The notes under the pieces are model-generated. The model ran no database searches. It was not told the DNA's origin and saw nothing but the letters and a program-made list of their open reading frames with translations. A program made the translations under genes and the position numbers. A stretch of DNA of 64,000 nucleotides from assembly GCF_029894335.1 (NCBI RefSeq), contig NZ_JARXZC010000030.1:33662-97661 (forward strand). Direction: 5' to 3'. Every line of letters starts with the position of its first letter. The stretch's first letter is position 1. Source of the DNA: Kitasatospora sp. MAP5-34 (GTDB lineage Bacteria > Actinomycetota > Actinomycetes > Streptomycetales > Streptomycetaceae). Of the stretch, positions 26,874 through 35,337 are shown in pieces.

Positions 26874-27077
26874 TCAGGTGAGTGCGGGCTCCCGCTGATC
26901 CAGTTCGATGCTGCTGAGCAGCGAGTGCTCGTCAGCGACAGCGGTAAGAGCGTCGTTCTCGGCCTGCATCCTAGTGAGCTCGGATTCCAGGTCCAGGACG
27001 CGCTGCTGAAGCCGTCGCATCTCGGAGAGCATTCGCGGGTCGGGGCCGCCGACGTACCCGAGAAGCGCCTTTGCCAT
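26874..27077 (-). CDS. Small coiled-coil protein, unknown function
   Basis: 67 aa, MAKALLGYVGGPDPRMLSEM followed by a heptad-like helix RRLQQRVLDLESELTRMQAENDALTAV (about 21-47). No membrane segment or signal. GGAGG lies 10 nt upstream of ATG 27077. It looks like the conserved short proteins found near smc in streptomycetes; I know no assigned function. Possibly an oligomeric scaffold, by structure alone. Confidence 0.75.
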   Translation of the reverse strand: MAKALLGYVGGPDPRMLSEMRRLQQRVLDLESELTRMQAENDALTAVADEHSLLSSIELDQREPALT

Positions 27078-27590
27078 GATGAATGGTCCTCCACGCTGAG
27101 TGACCGAACCGGAACGGTATGGGTCTAGGGGGAAGGGGGTTACGCACCTGTCGACGAACCGGCAGTGCCGGCTGGGCACTGACGGGACACACGTTGTGAG
27201 CTGGGCCCACGACAGCATGACCCTGCCGGGTAAACGCAGATTGGTGCGCGGGCTTTCAGCGTCTCACCAAAGACCGTACGGGTCAACACGATCACCGCAC
27301 GCTACCGCGCGCCTGTCACCTGCATGGCGGGGTGGGCACGCCATGGGCCGGGCGGAGCGGTGAGCAGCAGTCGATCACTGCTCGCTGCGGAGTCAACCAC
27401 GAGTCTGCCCAGAAGGCAACCCTATGACACCAGCGGTTGCCTTTGCCGTGATCTGGACCAGGTCCAGTGTGCTCTCGGCCCGGTTCGTCGGCGAAGGAGC
27501 CAGACCGGAAGATGTCAGGTCGGCCGCGACCCGTCGGGCCGGGCGATCCCCGACGGCAGTACCGGGCCGGCCCCGGACGCTCCCGGACGG
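27078..27590. other. Gene-free stretch with a perfect inverted repeat
   Basis: 513 bp without a supported gene. AAGGCAACC (27413-27421) and GGTTGCCTT (27435-27443) form a 9-bp stem with a 13-nt loop, a possible terminator of the acylphosphatase gene or a bidirectional one. The remainder is GC-rich with frames that run on by chance. Confidence 0.5.
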
Positions 27591-27884
27591 TCAGCGGATC
27601 GCGAAACTGTCGTAGCCGGTGCCGGTCGCGCTCCAGATCTCGGTGACGCCCGTGACCTTGCCCGGGGTATCCGGGCCTCGCAGCAGTTCGAGCAGTTGCT
27701 CGCAGTCGGCATGCGGGCCCTCGGCGACCACTTGCACCCGGCCGTCGCCCAGGTTGCTCGCATAGCCGGCCAGGCCGATCTCCAGCGCGCGGGCCCGGGT
27801 CCACCAGCGGAAACCGACCTGCTGGACGCGGCCGCGCACCCAGGCGGTGACGCGTACCGGTTGAGAGCTGTCGTGACCGTGCAT
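27591..27884 (-). CDS. acyP: Acylphosphatase
   Basis: Hydrolyses acyl-phosphates. 97 aa, the family's usual size. VTAWVRGRVQQVGFRWWTRARA contains the phosphate-binding loop and catalytic Arg, and GLAGYASNLGDGRVQVVAEG the catalytic Asn. Start ATG 27884 (MHGHDSSQPV). Isolated between two gene-poor stretches. Confidence 0.95.
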   Translation of the reverse strand: MHGHDSSQPVRVTAWVRGRVQQVGFRWWTRARALEIGLAGYASNLGDGRVQVVAEGPHADCEQLLELLRGPDTPGKVTGVTEIWSATGTGYDSFAIR

Positions 27885-27961
27885 GGATCGACCATAACCG
27901 CGCCCGGCCCGTCGGGTGACGGGACCCCGGCGACCCCGGCACACGACTGCCGCGCGCCGAA

Positions 27962-28008
27962 ATGAAAAACAGCCCGGCTCCGTCTTCGCGAAGACGGAAT
28001 CGGGCTGT
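27962..28008 (-). terminator. Strong rho-independent terminator
   Basis: Adjacent 20-nt arms, 27969-27988 and 27989-28008, match at 18 of 20 positions with almost no loop; on the minus strand the stem is followed by TTTTTCATTT. It ends the TPM-like gene at 28103, about 95 nt below its stop. Confidence 0.85.
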
Positions 28009-28102
28009 CAAAATCTGTTATCTGTCAGCTGTCATTCGTCGGCTGCTATCTGTCACCCGACGTCCGTCAACCGAGATCCGTCAGCTGAAATCGGCCAGCT
28101 GA

Positions 28103-29467
28103 TCAGAAGCCGCCGAAGTCCCCATCGCCGCCGCCGAAGTCCCCGCCGCCACCATCGAAGCTGCTGAAGTCGGAGTTGCCGAAGTCGGAGGTATTGAAGT
28201 CGGCGCCGGTGAAGTCGCCGCCCTCGACCCCGCCCCGGTCGTAGCCGCCGCCGTCGTACCCGTAGCCACCGCCGTCGGACGCCCAGGCGTTGCCGGGCGA
28301 GGCGAAGACCGAGCCGAGCGCGGTGCCCACCAGCAGCCCGGGCAGCAGCCCCGAACCGAAGTAACCGCCGGCCCACGGGCTGTACGCCGGGCCCGCGTTC
28401 CAGTAGGGCTGCCGCCCGTACTCGGTCTCCACCGTCCGGATGTCCGGCTCCTGGCCGCTCGCCAGCCGCGCCGCGTCCGCCGCGCAGACCGGCACCGTAC
28501 GCTCGGCGCCGCCCGCCGGGGCCCACTCGGCGTCCTTGACGGACGGCCCGTGGCGCGGGTCGAAGAAACAGGACGGACGGCGCTCGGGCAGCGCCCGCCC
28601 GTCGCGGCGCGCGGCCAGCGTGGCGAGCGCGAACCGGCCGTCCGACAGCGCCTCGGTGACAGCCGTCACGTCCGAGGGCTGCTTGGCGGCGTCCATGGTC
28701 TGCTTGGCCCGCTCGTACGAATCCAGGGCCTGGGTGTAGTCGGTGCGCTGGGCGTCGTCCGCGCCGGGGGCGCCCGGGTTGAAGTCGAGGCGGTCGAGCT
28801 CCTCGCCGAAGGCGGTGATGTCCTCGTCCACCACGACGCGCAGCTGCGCGAGCTCGGCCCGGGTCTTCTCCTCGCGGCGCTTCTTGGCGCGGCGGAAGAG
28901 AAGGAACACACCGCCGCCCGCCAGTGCGAGCAGCACGACCGGCACGACGATCGCGGCGACGCTCACACCGCTGGAGCCCACACCCGACCCCTTGACCTGG
29001 CCGGCCGCCTGGTCGACGAAGTTGTTGAGAGTGCCGTCGATGTCACCGGGGTGCGAGCGCAGTGCCGCGCCGGCCAGGTTCTTGGCGGCGGCGGGCGACA
29101 TCGCGCCCCGGTCGGAGGCGGCGCCGAACTGGTCGCCGCGCCAGACCCCGTAGAGACCGGCCACACCGACCTCGGTGCGGAGATCCTGCAGCACGTTGGA
29201 GTACTGCGGGCCGGTCGGCACGACCGCGATGAAGATCGGCTTGTCGGCCTTCTCGATCTTCTTGGTCAGCGCGGCCGCCTGGGCCTCGGAGAACCGGCCG
29301 GTCATCGCCGGATCGACATAGACCTGGCCCTTCTTGAGGGCCTGGGAGGCAGCGCTCAGCCCACCCGCCGCCGAGGCGGGCGAGGCCAGCAGAAGGAGCA
29401 GCCCCAGCAGTGCCGCCAGCAGAGCGGCGGGCACGGCGGCCGGGGGACGGCGAAACACGGTTCTCAT
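28103..29467 (-). CDS. TPM-domain-like membrane protein with Gly/Asp/Phe-rich tail
   Basis: 454 aa. A signal-type segment (AALLAALLGLLLLLASPASAAGG), then a TPM-like domain (LKKGQVYVDPAMTGRFSEAQAAALTKKIEKADKPIFIAVVPTG), a transmembrane helix (VSVAAIVVPVVLLALAGGGVFLLF) and a charged helical region. It ends in a repetitive tail of GGGYGYDGGGYDRGG and DFTGADFNTSDFGNSDF type, finishing DFGGF. This layout resembles the YgcG/TPM family (extracytoplasmic domain, helix, Gly-rich tail). Function unknown. Start ATG 29467; an in-frame start 13 codons earlier is possible. Confidence 0.75.
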   Translation of the reverse strand: MRTVFRRPPAAVPAALLAALLGLLLLLASPASAAGGLSAASQALKKGQVYVDPAMTGRFSEAQAAALTKKIEKADKPIFIAVVPTGPQYSNVLQDLRTEVGVAGLYGVWRGDQFGAASDRGAMSPAAAKNLAGAALRSHPGDIDGTLNNFVDQAAGQVKGSGVGSSGVSVAAIVVPVVLLALAGGGVFLLFRRAKKRREEKTRAELAQLRVVVDEDITAFGEELDRLDFNPGAPGADDAQRTDYTQALDSYERAKQTMDAAKQPSDVTAVTEALSDGRFALATLAARRDGRALPERRPSCFFDPRHGPSVKDAEWAPAGGAERTVPVCAADAARLASGQEPDIRTVETEYGRQPYWNAGPAYSPWAGGYFGSGLLPGLLVGTALGSVFASPGNAWASDGGGYGYDGGGYDRGGVEGGDFTGADFNTSDFGNSDFSSFDGGGGDFGGGDGDFGGF

Positions 29468-29693
29468 GAGAGAGACCGTACCTGGCCCGATCAGGCAATG
29501 AACCATCCCCCTGGACCGGCCATCCCCTCCGGAAGGATGCCCCGGCCCTCATCCTGAGGAGTGACCCGTGGCCCGGGCACCCCTCAGGCGGGCATAGGGT
29601 TGTCCGAATCAGCACTGCCGTCCGGAAAGTGCCGTTCCGAAGCCCAGTAGTGCACAGCGGCTTAGTACTGCACAGATCCGATCGGAGCACTTG

Positions 29694-30611
29694 GTGATCA
29701 TCGGCCTTGTCACCGCCGTCACTGCCTCAGCCTGTTACGGCACCGGTTCGGTCCTGCAGGCGCTCGGCTCCCGCCGTTCGGCCCGTGAGGAAGCGGCTGC
29801 CCAGGGCAGTGCGGCGGGCATCACCGAGCACGGCGGGCCGAGCCTCTCCTCGACCGCGAAGGCGGCCGTGACCTGGGAGTTCATGCTCGGTACGGCGCTC
29901 GACCTGATCGGCTTCGTGCTGGGCGCGCTGGCCGCGCGGCTGCTGCCGCTCTTCCTGTCCCAGACCATCCTCAGCGCCAACCTGGTGATCACCGCCGTAC
30001 TCAGCGTCAAGCTGCTCGGCATCCGCCTGAAGCGTCCCGAGTGGGCGTCGATCGCCGTCCTCTGCACGGCGCTGCTGCTGCTCGGAGTGGCGGCGGGGCC
30101 CGAGGGCGGGCACCACGTGGCGATGGCGGTGCACTGGTGGCTGCTCGGCGCCTCGGTCGTGCTGATCGCCGGCGGCAGCCTGATCGTCCGCCGGCTCGGC
30201 GCGGGCGGGGCGATCGTGGCCGGTCTGCTCTCCGGCCTCGGCTTCGGCGCGCTGGGCATCGGCGTCCGGATCCTGAACGGGTTCGAACCCTTCTCGCTCG
30301 GCCAACTGCTCGGCGACCCGGCCCTGTACGCGATCCTGGTCGGCGGCCTGGGCGGGATGTACCTGCACACCGTCGCGCTGCAGATCGGCTCGGTGAACGG
30401 CGCGACGGCCGCCCTGGTGGTCGGCGAGACGGTCGTCCCGGGTCTGATCGGCGTGGTCTGGCTCGGCGATTCCACCCGGGCGGGCCTCGCCTGGGTGGGG
30501 GCGCTCGGCTTCGTGCTCGCGGTGGTCAGCGCGGTCTGCGTGGCGTACTTCGGCGTGGAGGAGGGCCACTCCGTGGCCGATGCGGATCAGCGGGAACTGA
30601 CTGCGCGTTGA
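29694..30611 (+). CDS. DMT-superfamily (EamA/NIPA-like) permease
   Basis: 305 aa with about nine or ten membrane segments: IIGLVTAVTASACYGTGSVLQALGSRR at the start, SQTILSANLVITAVLSVKLLG, LLGASVVLIAGGSLIV, ALQIGSVNGATAALVVGETVVPGLIGVVWLGD and a final LGFVLAVVSAVCVAYFGVEE. Substrate unknown. GGAG lies 6 nt before GTG 29694, favoured over the TTG one codon earlier. Convergent with mutM. Confidence 0.82.
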   Translation: MIIGLVTAVTASACYGTGSVLQALGSRRSAREEAAAQGSAAGITEHGGPSLSSTAKAAVTWEFMLGTALDLIGFVLGALAARLLPLFLSQTILSANLVITAVLSVKLLGIRLKRPEWASIAVLCTALLLLGVAAGPEGGHHVAMAVHWWLLGASVVLIAGGSLIVRRLGAGGAIVAGLLSGLGFGALGIGVRILNGFEPFSLGQLLGDPALYAILVGGLGGMYLHTVALQIGSVNGATAALVVGETVVPGLIGVVWLGDSTRAGLAWVGALGFVLAVVSAVCVAYFGVEEGHSVADADQRELTAR

Positions 30612-30620
30612 CCCGAACTC

Positions 30621-30703
30621 CAGGTGGGGCGTGGGGGAACTGTGCGACGAGGGAAAGGCGCGGGTAGCTGCCTTCCGATTTCGCGCAGTTCCCCGCGCCC
30701 CTG
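30621..30703. repeat. Dispersed inverted repeat, copy 2 (bidirectional terminator)
   Basis: The right arm 30681-30703 reads TCGCGCAGTTCCCCGCGCCC followed by CTG; the left arm from 30621 is its complement with a few substitutions (CAGGtGGGGCGtGG). Lies between convergent permease and mutM genes. Confidence 0.8.
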
Positions 30704-30716
30704 AGACAAATGCTCC

Positions 30717-31574
30717 CTAGCGCGGGGCGCGCTGGCAGTGCGGGCAGAAGTAGCTGGAGCGGTTCATCCAGGCGGCCCGGCGGATCGCCGTCCCGCAGCG
30801 ACGGCAGGGCTCGCCCTCGCGGCCGTAGGCGTCCAGGTCGCGGGAGAAGTAGCCGCTCTCGCCGTTCACGTTGACGTAGAGGCTGTCGAAGCTGGTCCCG
30901 CCGACGGCGAGCGCGGCGTTCATCACGTCGCGGGCGTGCTGCAGCAGCAGCGCGGCCTGCGGGCGGGTCAGCGTCGCGGTCGGCCGCTCGTAGTGCAGCT
31001 TGGCGCGCCAGAGGGACTCGTCCGCGTAGATGTTGCCGACCCCGCTGATCAGCGTCTGGTCGAGCAGGGCCCGCTTGACGGTGGTGCGCTTGGCCCGCAG
31101 GGCGGCGATGAAGACCCCGTCGTCGAAGCGCGGGTCGAGCGGGTCACGGGCGATGTGCGCGATGGAGACCGGGGTGGCTTCCGGGTCATCCGGTTCGGCC
31201 TCCTCTATCGCCAGGCCGCCGAAGGTCCGCTGGTCGACGAAGCGCAGCTCGCGGCCTTCGTCGGTGAAGCGCAGCCGGACCCGCAGATGGGTCTCGTCCG
31301 GTACCGACGGGTCCTGGACGAGCAGCTGCCCGCTCATGCCGAGGTGGCCGATCATCGAGAAACCGGAGTCGGCCAGCGGCACCCAGAGGTACTTGCCGCG
31401 CCGCTGCGCGGCACCGAAGGTCGCCCCGGTCAGCCGGGCGGCGAAATCGGCGGCACCGCCCGGCTGACGCCGGACGGCACGCGGGTGGAGCACCTGTACT
31501 TCGGCGACGGTACGGCCGGCGACCCAACTGGCCAGGCCGCGCCGGACCACCTCTACCTCAGGAAGCTCCGGCAC
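30717..31574 (-). CDS. mutM: Formamidopyrimidine-DNA glycosylase (Fpg/MutM)
   Basis: Removes 8-oxoguanine and FapyG; bifunctional glycosylase/AP lyase. 285 aa starting (GTG) PELPEVEVVRRGL, with the Pro that becomes the N-terminal nucleophile and catalytic Glu. RGKYLWVPL and ISGVGNIYADESLWRAKLHY (DNA-binding helix-two-turn-helix) are present, as is a C-terminal zinc finger starting CRRCGTAIRRAAW and ending CPHC. It starts 6 nt below the rnc stop. Confidence 0.98.
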   Translation of the reverse strand: MPELPEVEVVRRGLASWVAGRTVAEVQVLHPRAVRRQPGGAADFAARLTGATFGAAQRRGKYLWVPLADSGFSMIGHLGMSGQLLVQDPSVPDETHLRVRLRFTDEGRELRFVDQRTFGGLAIEEAEPDDPEATPVSIAHIARDPLDPRFDDGVFIAALRAKRTTVKRALLDQTLISGVGNIYADESLWRAKLHYERPTATLTRPQAALLLQHARDVMNAALAVGGTSFDSLYVNVNGESGYFSRDLDAYGREGEPCRRCGTAIRRAAWMNRSSYFCPHCQRAPR

Positions 31575-31580
31575 GGCTGA

Positions 31581-32357
31581 TCAGCCTGCCGACTTGGGGA
31601 GACTGTCGGCGTACTTGGCCTTGATGGCCCGCCAGGCACTCTCCGCCGCCTTCTGCTCGGCTTCCTTCTTCGAACGGCCGCTGCCGTGCCCGAAGTCCTC
31701 GCCGGCGACCCGGGCCGCGGCGTTGAAAAGCTTCTCGTGGTCGGGTCCGGACTCGGTGACCACGTACTCGGGCACTCCGATTCCGGCCGACGCGGTGAGT
31801 TCCTGAAGGCTGGTCTTCCAGTCCAGGCCGGCACCCAGCTGCGAGGACTCCTCGATCAGCGGGTCGAACAGGCGGTGGACGAAGTCCGTCGCGGCGTCCA
31901 GCCCCTGGTCCAGGTAGATCGCACCGATCACGGCCTCGACGGTGTCCGCGAGGATCGACGACTTGTCACGGCCACCGGTCCCCTCCTCGCCCTTGCCCAA
32001 GCGGATGAAGGTACCGAGCTCAAGGCCACGGCCGACTTCGGCGAGCGCACGGGAGTTCACCACCGCGGCGCGCAGTTTGGCGAGCGTACCCTCGGGGACA
32101 TCCGGGTGGATGCGGTAGAGGGTGTCGGTCACCACCAGACCCAGCACCGAGTCGCCGAGGAACTCCAGGCGCTCGTTGGTGGGCAGCCCGCCGTTCTCGT
32201 ACGCGTACGAGCGGTGGGTCAGCGCACGCACCAGAAGGGCGCGCTCGAGTACGAACCCGAGGCGCCCTTCCAGAACGTCGTATTCGGTCGAAGCCGGTCC
32301 GCCGGCCCTGCTCCCGTTGCTGGGAGCCGACTTGCGGGATGAGTTGCTATCCGACAT
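31581..32357 (-). CDS. rnc: Ribonuclease III
   Basis: Double-strand RNA endonuclease for rRNA and mRNA processing; the Streptomyces enzyme is also known as AbsB, a global antibiotic regulator. 258 aa: the RNase III signature NERLEFLGDSVLGLVVTDTL (about 63-83), DTVEAVIGAIYLDQGLD, then a dsRBD with DWKTSLQELTAS and GRSKKEAEQKAAESAW. Start ATG 32357, 20 nt below rpmF, after an acidic/Ser-rich leader. Confidence 0.97.
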   Translation of the reverse strand: MSDSNSSRKSAPSNGSRAGGPASTEYDVLEGRLGFVLERALLVRALTHRSYAYENGGLPTNERLEFLGDSVLGLVVTDTLYRIHPDVPEGTLAKLRAAVVNSRALAEVGRGLELGTFIRLGKGEEGTGGRDKSSILADTVEAVIGAIYLDQGLDAATDFVHRLFDPLIEESSQLGAGLDWKTSLQELTASAGIGVPEYVVTESGPDHEKLFNAAARVAGEDFGHGSGRSKKEAEQKAAESAWRAIKAKYADSLPKSAG

Positions 32358-32377
32358 CGATCCGTACACCCTGCCGA

Positions 32378-32551
32378 TCAGACCGAGAGGACCTGGCGAC
32401 GGTTGTACGTGCCGCAGCTGGGGCACGCGATGTGACCGAGCTTCGGCTCGTGGCAGCGGTCGCACGCCACGAGGGCCGGAACGACGGCCTTCCAGTTGCT
32501 ACGGCGGTGGCGCGTGTTGCTGCGCGACATCTTCCGCTTCGGAACAGCCAC
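32378..32551 (-). CDS. rpmF: 50S ribosomal protein bL32
   Basis: 57 aa. Translation from GTG 32551 gives VAVPKRKMSRSNTRHRRSNW and ends CGTYNRRQVLSV. Zinc ligands Cys30, Cys33, Cys43 and Cys46 are all present, so this is the zinc-containing (C+) form. AGGAGAAG lies 5 nt upstream of the start. It lies 2 nt below the DUF177 gene, its universal partner. Confidence 0.96.
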   Translation of the reverse strand: MAVPKRKMSRSNTRHRRSNWKAVVPALVACDRCHEPKLGHIACPSCGTYNRRQVLSV

Positions 32552-32553
32552 GG

Positions 32554-33201
32554 CTACTTCTCCTGGTTCTCGGCGAGACCCTCACGGGTACCGCTGTTCG
32601 TGATTCCGTCACCCTCGTCGCCGGGGGCGGCGGAGAGTCCCTGCAGTGCCGCCCACCTGGGGTCGGCGGCATCGTGGTGGTGCGCCGGGTCGTCACTCAG
32701 GCGTGCCCCGCATTCGGAGCACAGGCCCAGGCAGTCTTCCTGGCACACCGGCTGCAGCGGCAGTGCGAGCACCACCGCGTCACGCAGCACCGGCTGGAGG
32801 TCGAAGAAATCGCCCTCCAGACGGTAAGTCTCTTCCTCGGAGTCCTCGTCGAGGTCCTCGGTGCTACCCGCCGACCGGCCGCGCACGCGGTCGTCGGACT
32901 CCGGGTAGTAGAACAGCTCCTGGAACTCGACGTCGATCTCGTCGTCGAGGGGTTCGAGGCAGCGTACGCACTCGCCCTCGATCCGGGCCTCGGCGGTGCC
33001 CGTCACGAGCACACCCTCGACCACCGACTCCAGACGGAGTTCCAACTTGATGTCGCTCTTCTCGGGAACACCGATGACGTCGATGATCCCGAGCCCCTCG
33101 GGGGCCTCCAGAGTGCGGGACACCTTACGCATCGATCCCGGGCGACGTCCGAGCTCATGCGTGTCGAACACGAGCGGGTCGCGGTGGTCGAGGCGGTTCA
33201 A
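32554..33201 (-). CDS. DUF177 (YceD) family protein
   Basis: About 215 aa. DPLVFDTHELGRRPGSMRKVSRTL, GVLVTGTAEARIEGECVRCLEPLDDEIDVEFQELFYYP, and a C-terminal CQEDCLGLCSECGARL Cys cluster identify the family. YceD homologues are linked to 23S rRNA maturation in plants and E. coli and nearly always precede rpmF. Start TTG 33201 (NRLDHRDPLVF) with AGGA upstream is my best guess; the frame stays open to 33297. Confidence 0.88.
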   Translation of the reverse strand: MNRLDHRDPLVFDTHELGRRPGSMRKVSRTLEAPEGLGIIDVIGVPEKSDIKLELRLESVVEGVLVTGTAEARIEGECVRCLEPLDDEIDVEFQELFYYPESDDRVRGRSAGSTEDLDEDSEEETYRLEGDFFDLQPVLRDAVVLALPLQPVCQEDCLGLCSECGARLSDDPAHHHDAADPRWAALQGLSAAPGDEGDGITNSGTREGLAENQEK

Positions 33202-33356
33202 GGTGTCCTGACTTCCTGAAGGCGCCGCGCAGAACTGCGTGGCGCGGCATGATCTCGTCCGGCGGCAGGCAAGCGGGCAGCCGAACAGTCCCAGCACGAA
33301 CGGGCCGGAGTGGTCAGACTACCGGAGAGTCCAGCCAGGCCCAACTTCGGACCCGC

Positions 33357-34583
33357 TCACCGGCCGCCGAGCTCCCGCAGCCTGGTCATGTCGATCATGC
33401 TGGTGTCGAAGAAACTGGTCTCGTCGAGACCGGCCTGCTGGGGCAGATGAGCCTGCTGGCCCACCTGGCCCTGCTGCTGCGGGTAGCCGTAGGCGTCGTA
33501 CGCCTGCTCCTGGCCCACCTGCTGGCCCGGGTAGCCCTGCGGCGGCTGGGCGTACCCCTGCGGGACGCCGTACGGGTCGTGCAGCGCGGCGTCCTGCCCC
33601 TGGTACTGGGGCTGGTAGCCGTACTGGTTGCCGTACGGGTCGGTCTGCGGCGGGCCCGCCGGGTCGTAGCCGCCGCCGTACACCTCGGCGTACTGCGGGT
33701 CGGGCTGACCCTGCGGCTGGGCCGGGTACTGGGCGGCGGCCGCGTACTGGTCCTCGCCCGGCGCCTGCCAGCCGGCCCCGGCCGGGGTCTGCTCGGGCCA
33801 GCTCTGCTGCTGCGGGACCGACACCTGCTGGGGCAGCTCCTCGCGGTACCAGGGCTGCTCCTCGCCGTCCTCGGCGAAGCCCGCAGCAACCGCCTCGGCG
33901 CGGCTCTTCAGCTGCTGGGCCTCGTCGGCGGCGGCCAGGTAGGCGCCCAGTTCGTCGATCGGGGCCTTGCCGAGGAGCTTGTCGCGGCCCTTGCCGACGG
34001 CCTCCAGTGTCTTGCTGAGCACCGTCTCCAGGGTGGCGAGCTTCACATCGACGTACTCGTCGACCTCGGGGCTCGGGGTGTTACGCGGGCGGAACTCCTC
34101 GCCGTCCTCGGCGAAGTCCCCGTCCTGCTCGAAGACGCTCGCCTCGCCGCGCAGCTTCTGCCGGCCACGGCCGACGGCGCCCAGGGTCTTGGTGAGCACG
34201 ACCTCGAAGTTGGCCAGCTTGCTGTCGACGTAGTCGTCGGCCTCGGCGAGCTTGGTCTGCACCTCGGTGCGGGTCTCGCCCAGGATGCGGTCCGCCTCGG
34301 CCTGCGCCCGGCGGACCACCTCGGTGTCGGAGATCAGCGAGCCGCGCTCGCTGTGCGCACCCTGGATGATCTGCTCGGCCTGGGCCTGGGCATCGGCCAC
34401 CACCTGCTCGTGGTCGGCCATCACCGACTGGGCATGGGCGAGTTCGGCGGGCAGCGCCGAACGGAGGTCCTGGAGCAGGCCGACCAACTCGGCGCGGTTC
34501 ACCACACAGGAGGCCGACATCGGCATCGAGCGGGCGTTCTCCACCGCGGCGACGATCGCGTCGAGTCTGTTCTGCACGTCCAC
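33357..34583 (-). CDS. DivIVA-like cell-division protein (SepIVA homologue) with Gln/Tyr-rich tail
   Basis: 408 aa. The N-terminus MDVQNRLDAIVAAVENARSMPMSASCVVNRAELVGLLQDLRSALP matches the SepIVA family (Rv2927c), and the neighbours DUF177-rnc-mutM match the mycobacterial order. A coiled coil spans about 48-125. A 30-residue unit (consensus DxYVDxKLAxxExVLxKTLxAVGxGRxKLxG) occurs at about 116-145 and again at 175-204. From about 230 the protein is a low-complexity Gln/Pro/Tyr/Gly tail, ending in TSFFDTSMIDMTRLRELGGR. Probably acts in polar or septal envelope growth, by homology. Confidence 0.85.
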   Translation of the reverse strand: MDVQNRLDAIVAAVENARSMPMSASCVVNRAELVGLLQDLRSALPAELAHAQSVMADHEQVVADAQAQAEQIIQGAHSERGSLISDTEVVRRAQAEADRILGETRTEVQTKLAEADDYVDSKLANFEVVLTKTLGAVGRGRQKLRGEASVFEQDGDFAEDGEEFRPRNTPSPEVDEYVDVKLATLETVLSKTLEAVGKGRDKLLGKAPIDELGAYLAAADEAQQLKSRAEAVAAGFAEDGEEQPWYREELPQQVSVPQQQSWPEQTPAGAGWQAPGEDQYAAAAQYPAQPQGQPDPQYAEVYGGGYDPAGPPQTDPYGNQYGYQPQYQGQDAALHDPYGVPQGYAQPPQGYPGQQVGQEQAYDAYGYPQQQGQVGQQAHLPQQAGLDETSFFDTSMIDMTRLRELGGR

Positions 34584-34790
34584 GGGCGTTTCTGTCTTTC
34601 CGTGTGCCGCCGAGGTGCGGCGGAGGCAGGTCCCGACGGCACCACATCATCGCCAGCGGGCAGGACTACAGACTGTACGTCCACTCCGCCCGCAGCTCAC
34701 AACGTCCCAGGCCGCCCGGCCGCCTGAGCGGGGGGCGTCTTGTGACAGTTCGACAGGAGTTGTCCGAATTACCCGCGATCACCCGCCCGA

Positions 34791-35309
34791 TCACGCGCCC
34801 TGTGCGTCGGCCTGTGCGTCGGCCTGCGCCTTACGCTCGGCTATCCGCTCGACCAGCCGCCGGTTCACCAGCTCGGGCAGCAGGTGCGAGACGTCTCCGC
34901 CGTACGAGGCGACCTCCTTGACCAGGCTGGAGGAGAGGAAGCTGTACGTCGGCGAGGTCGGCACGAAGAGCGTCTCGACCCCGCTCAGCCCGTGATTCAT
35001 CTGGGCCATCTGGAGTTCGTAGTCGAAGTCGCTGACCGCGCGCAGACCCTTGATGATCGCCGGGATGCCGCGATCCCGGCAGAAGTCCACCAGCAGGCCC
35101 GTGTGCGCCTCGACCTCGATGTTGCCGTACTTGGCCGTGGTCTCCTCGATGAGCTGGATGCGCTCCTCGACGGTGAACATGCCCTGCTTGCTCCGGTTGA
35201 TCGCCACGGCGACATGGACGACGTCGTACAGCTTCGACGCACGCTCGATGATGTCGAGGTGGCCGTTGGTGATCGGGTCGAACGATCCGGGGCAGACGGC
35301 GCGGCGCAT
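34791..35309 (-). CDS. coaD: Phosphopantetheine adenylyltransferase
   Basis: Penultimate step of CoA synthesis: 4'-phosphopantetheine plus ATP to dephospho-CoA. 172 aa: MRRAVCPGSFDPITNGHLDII holds the nucleotidylyl-transferase TxGH motif, GLRAVSDFDYELQMAQMN binds pantetheine, and SFLSSSLVKEVASYGGDVS the ATP. Start ATG 35309 with AGGGAG 7 nt upstream. The tail QADAQADAQGA is a short tandem repeat. Confidence 0.98.
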   Translation of the reverse strand: MRRAVCPGSFDPITNGHLDIIERASKLYDVVHVAVAINRSKQGMFTVEERIQLIEETTAKYGNIEVEAHTGLLVDFCRDRGIPAIIKGLRAVSDFDYELQMAQMNHGLSGVETLFVPTSPTYSFLSSSLVKEVASYGGDVSHLLPELVNRRLVERIAERKAQADAQADAQGA

Positions 35310-35337
35310 CTGTGGACTCCCTTTGTGGGGTGCGGTG

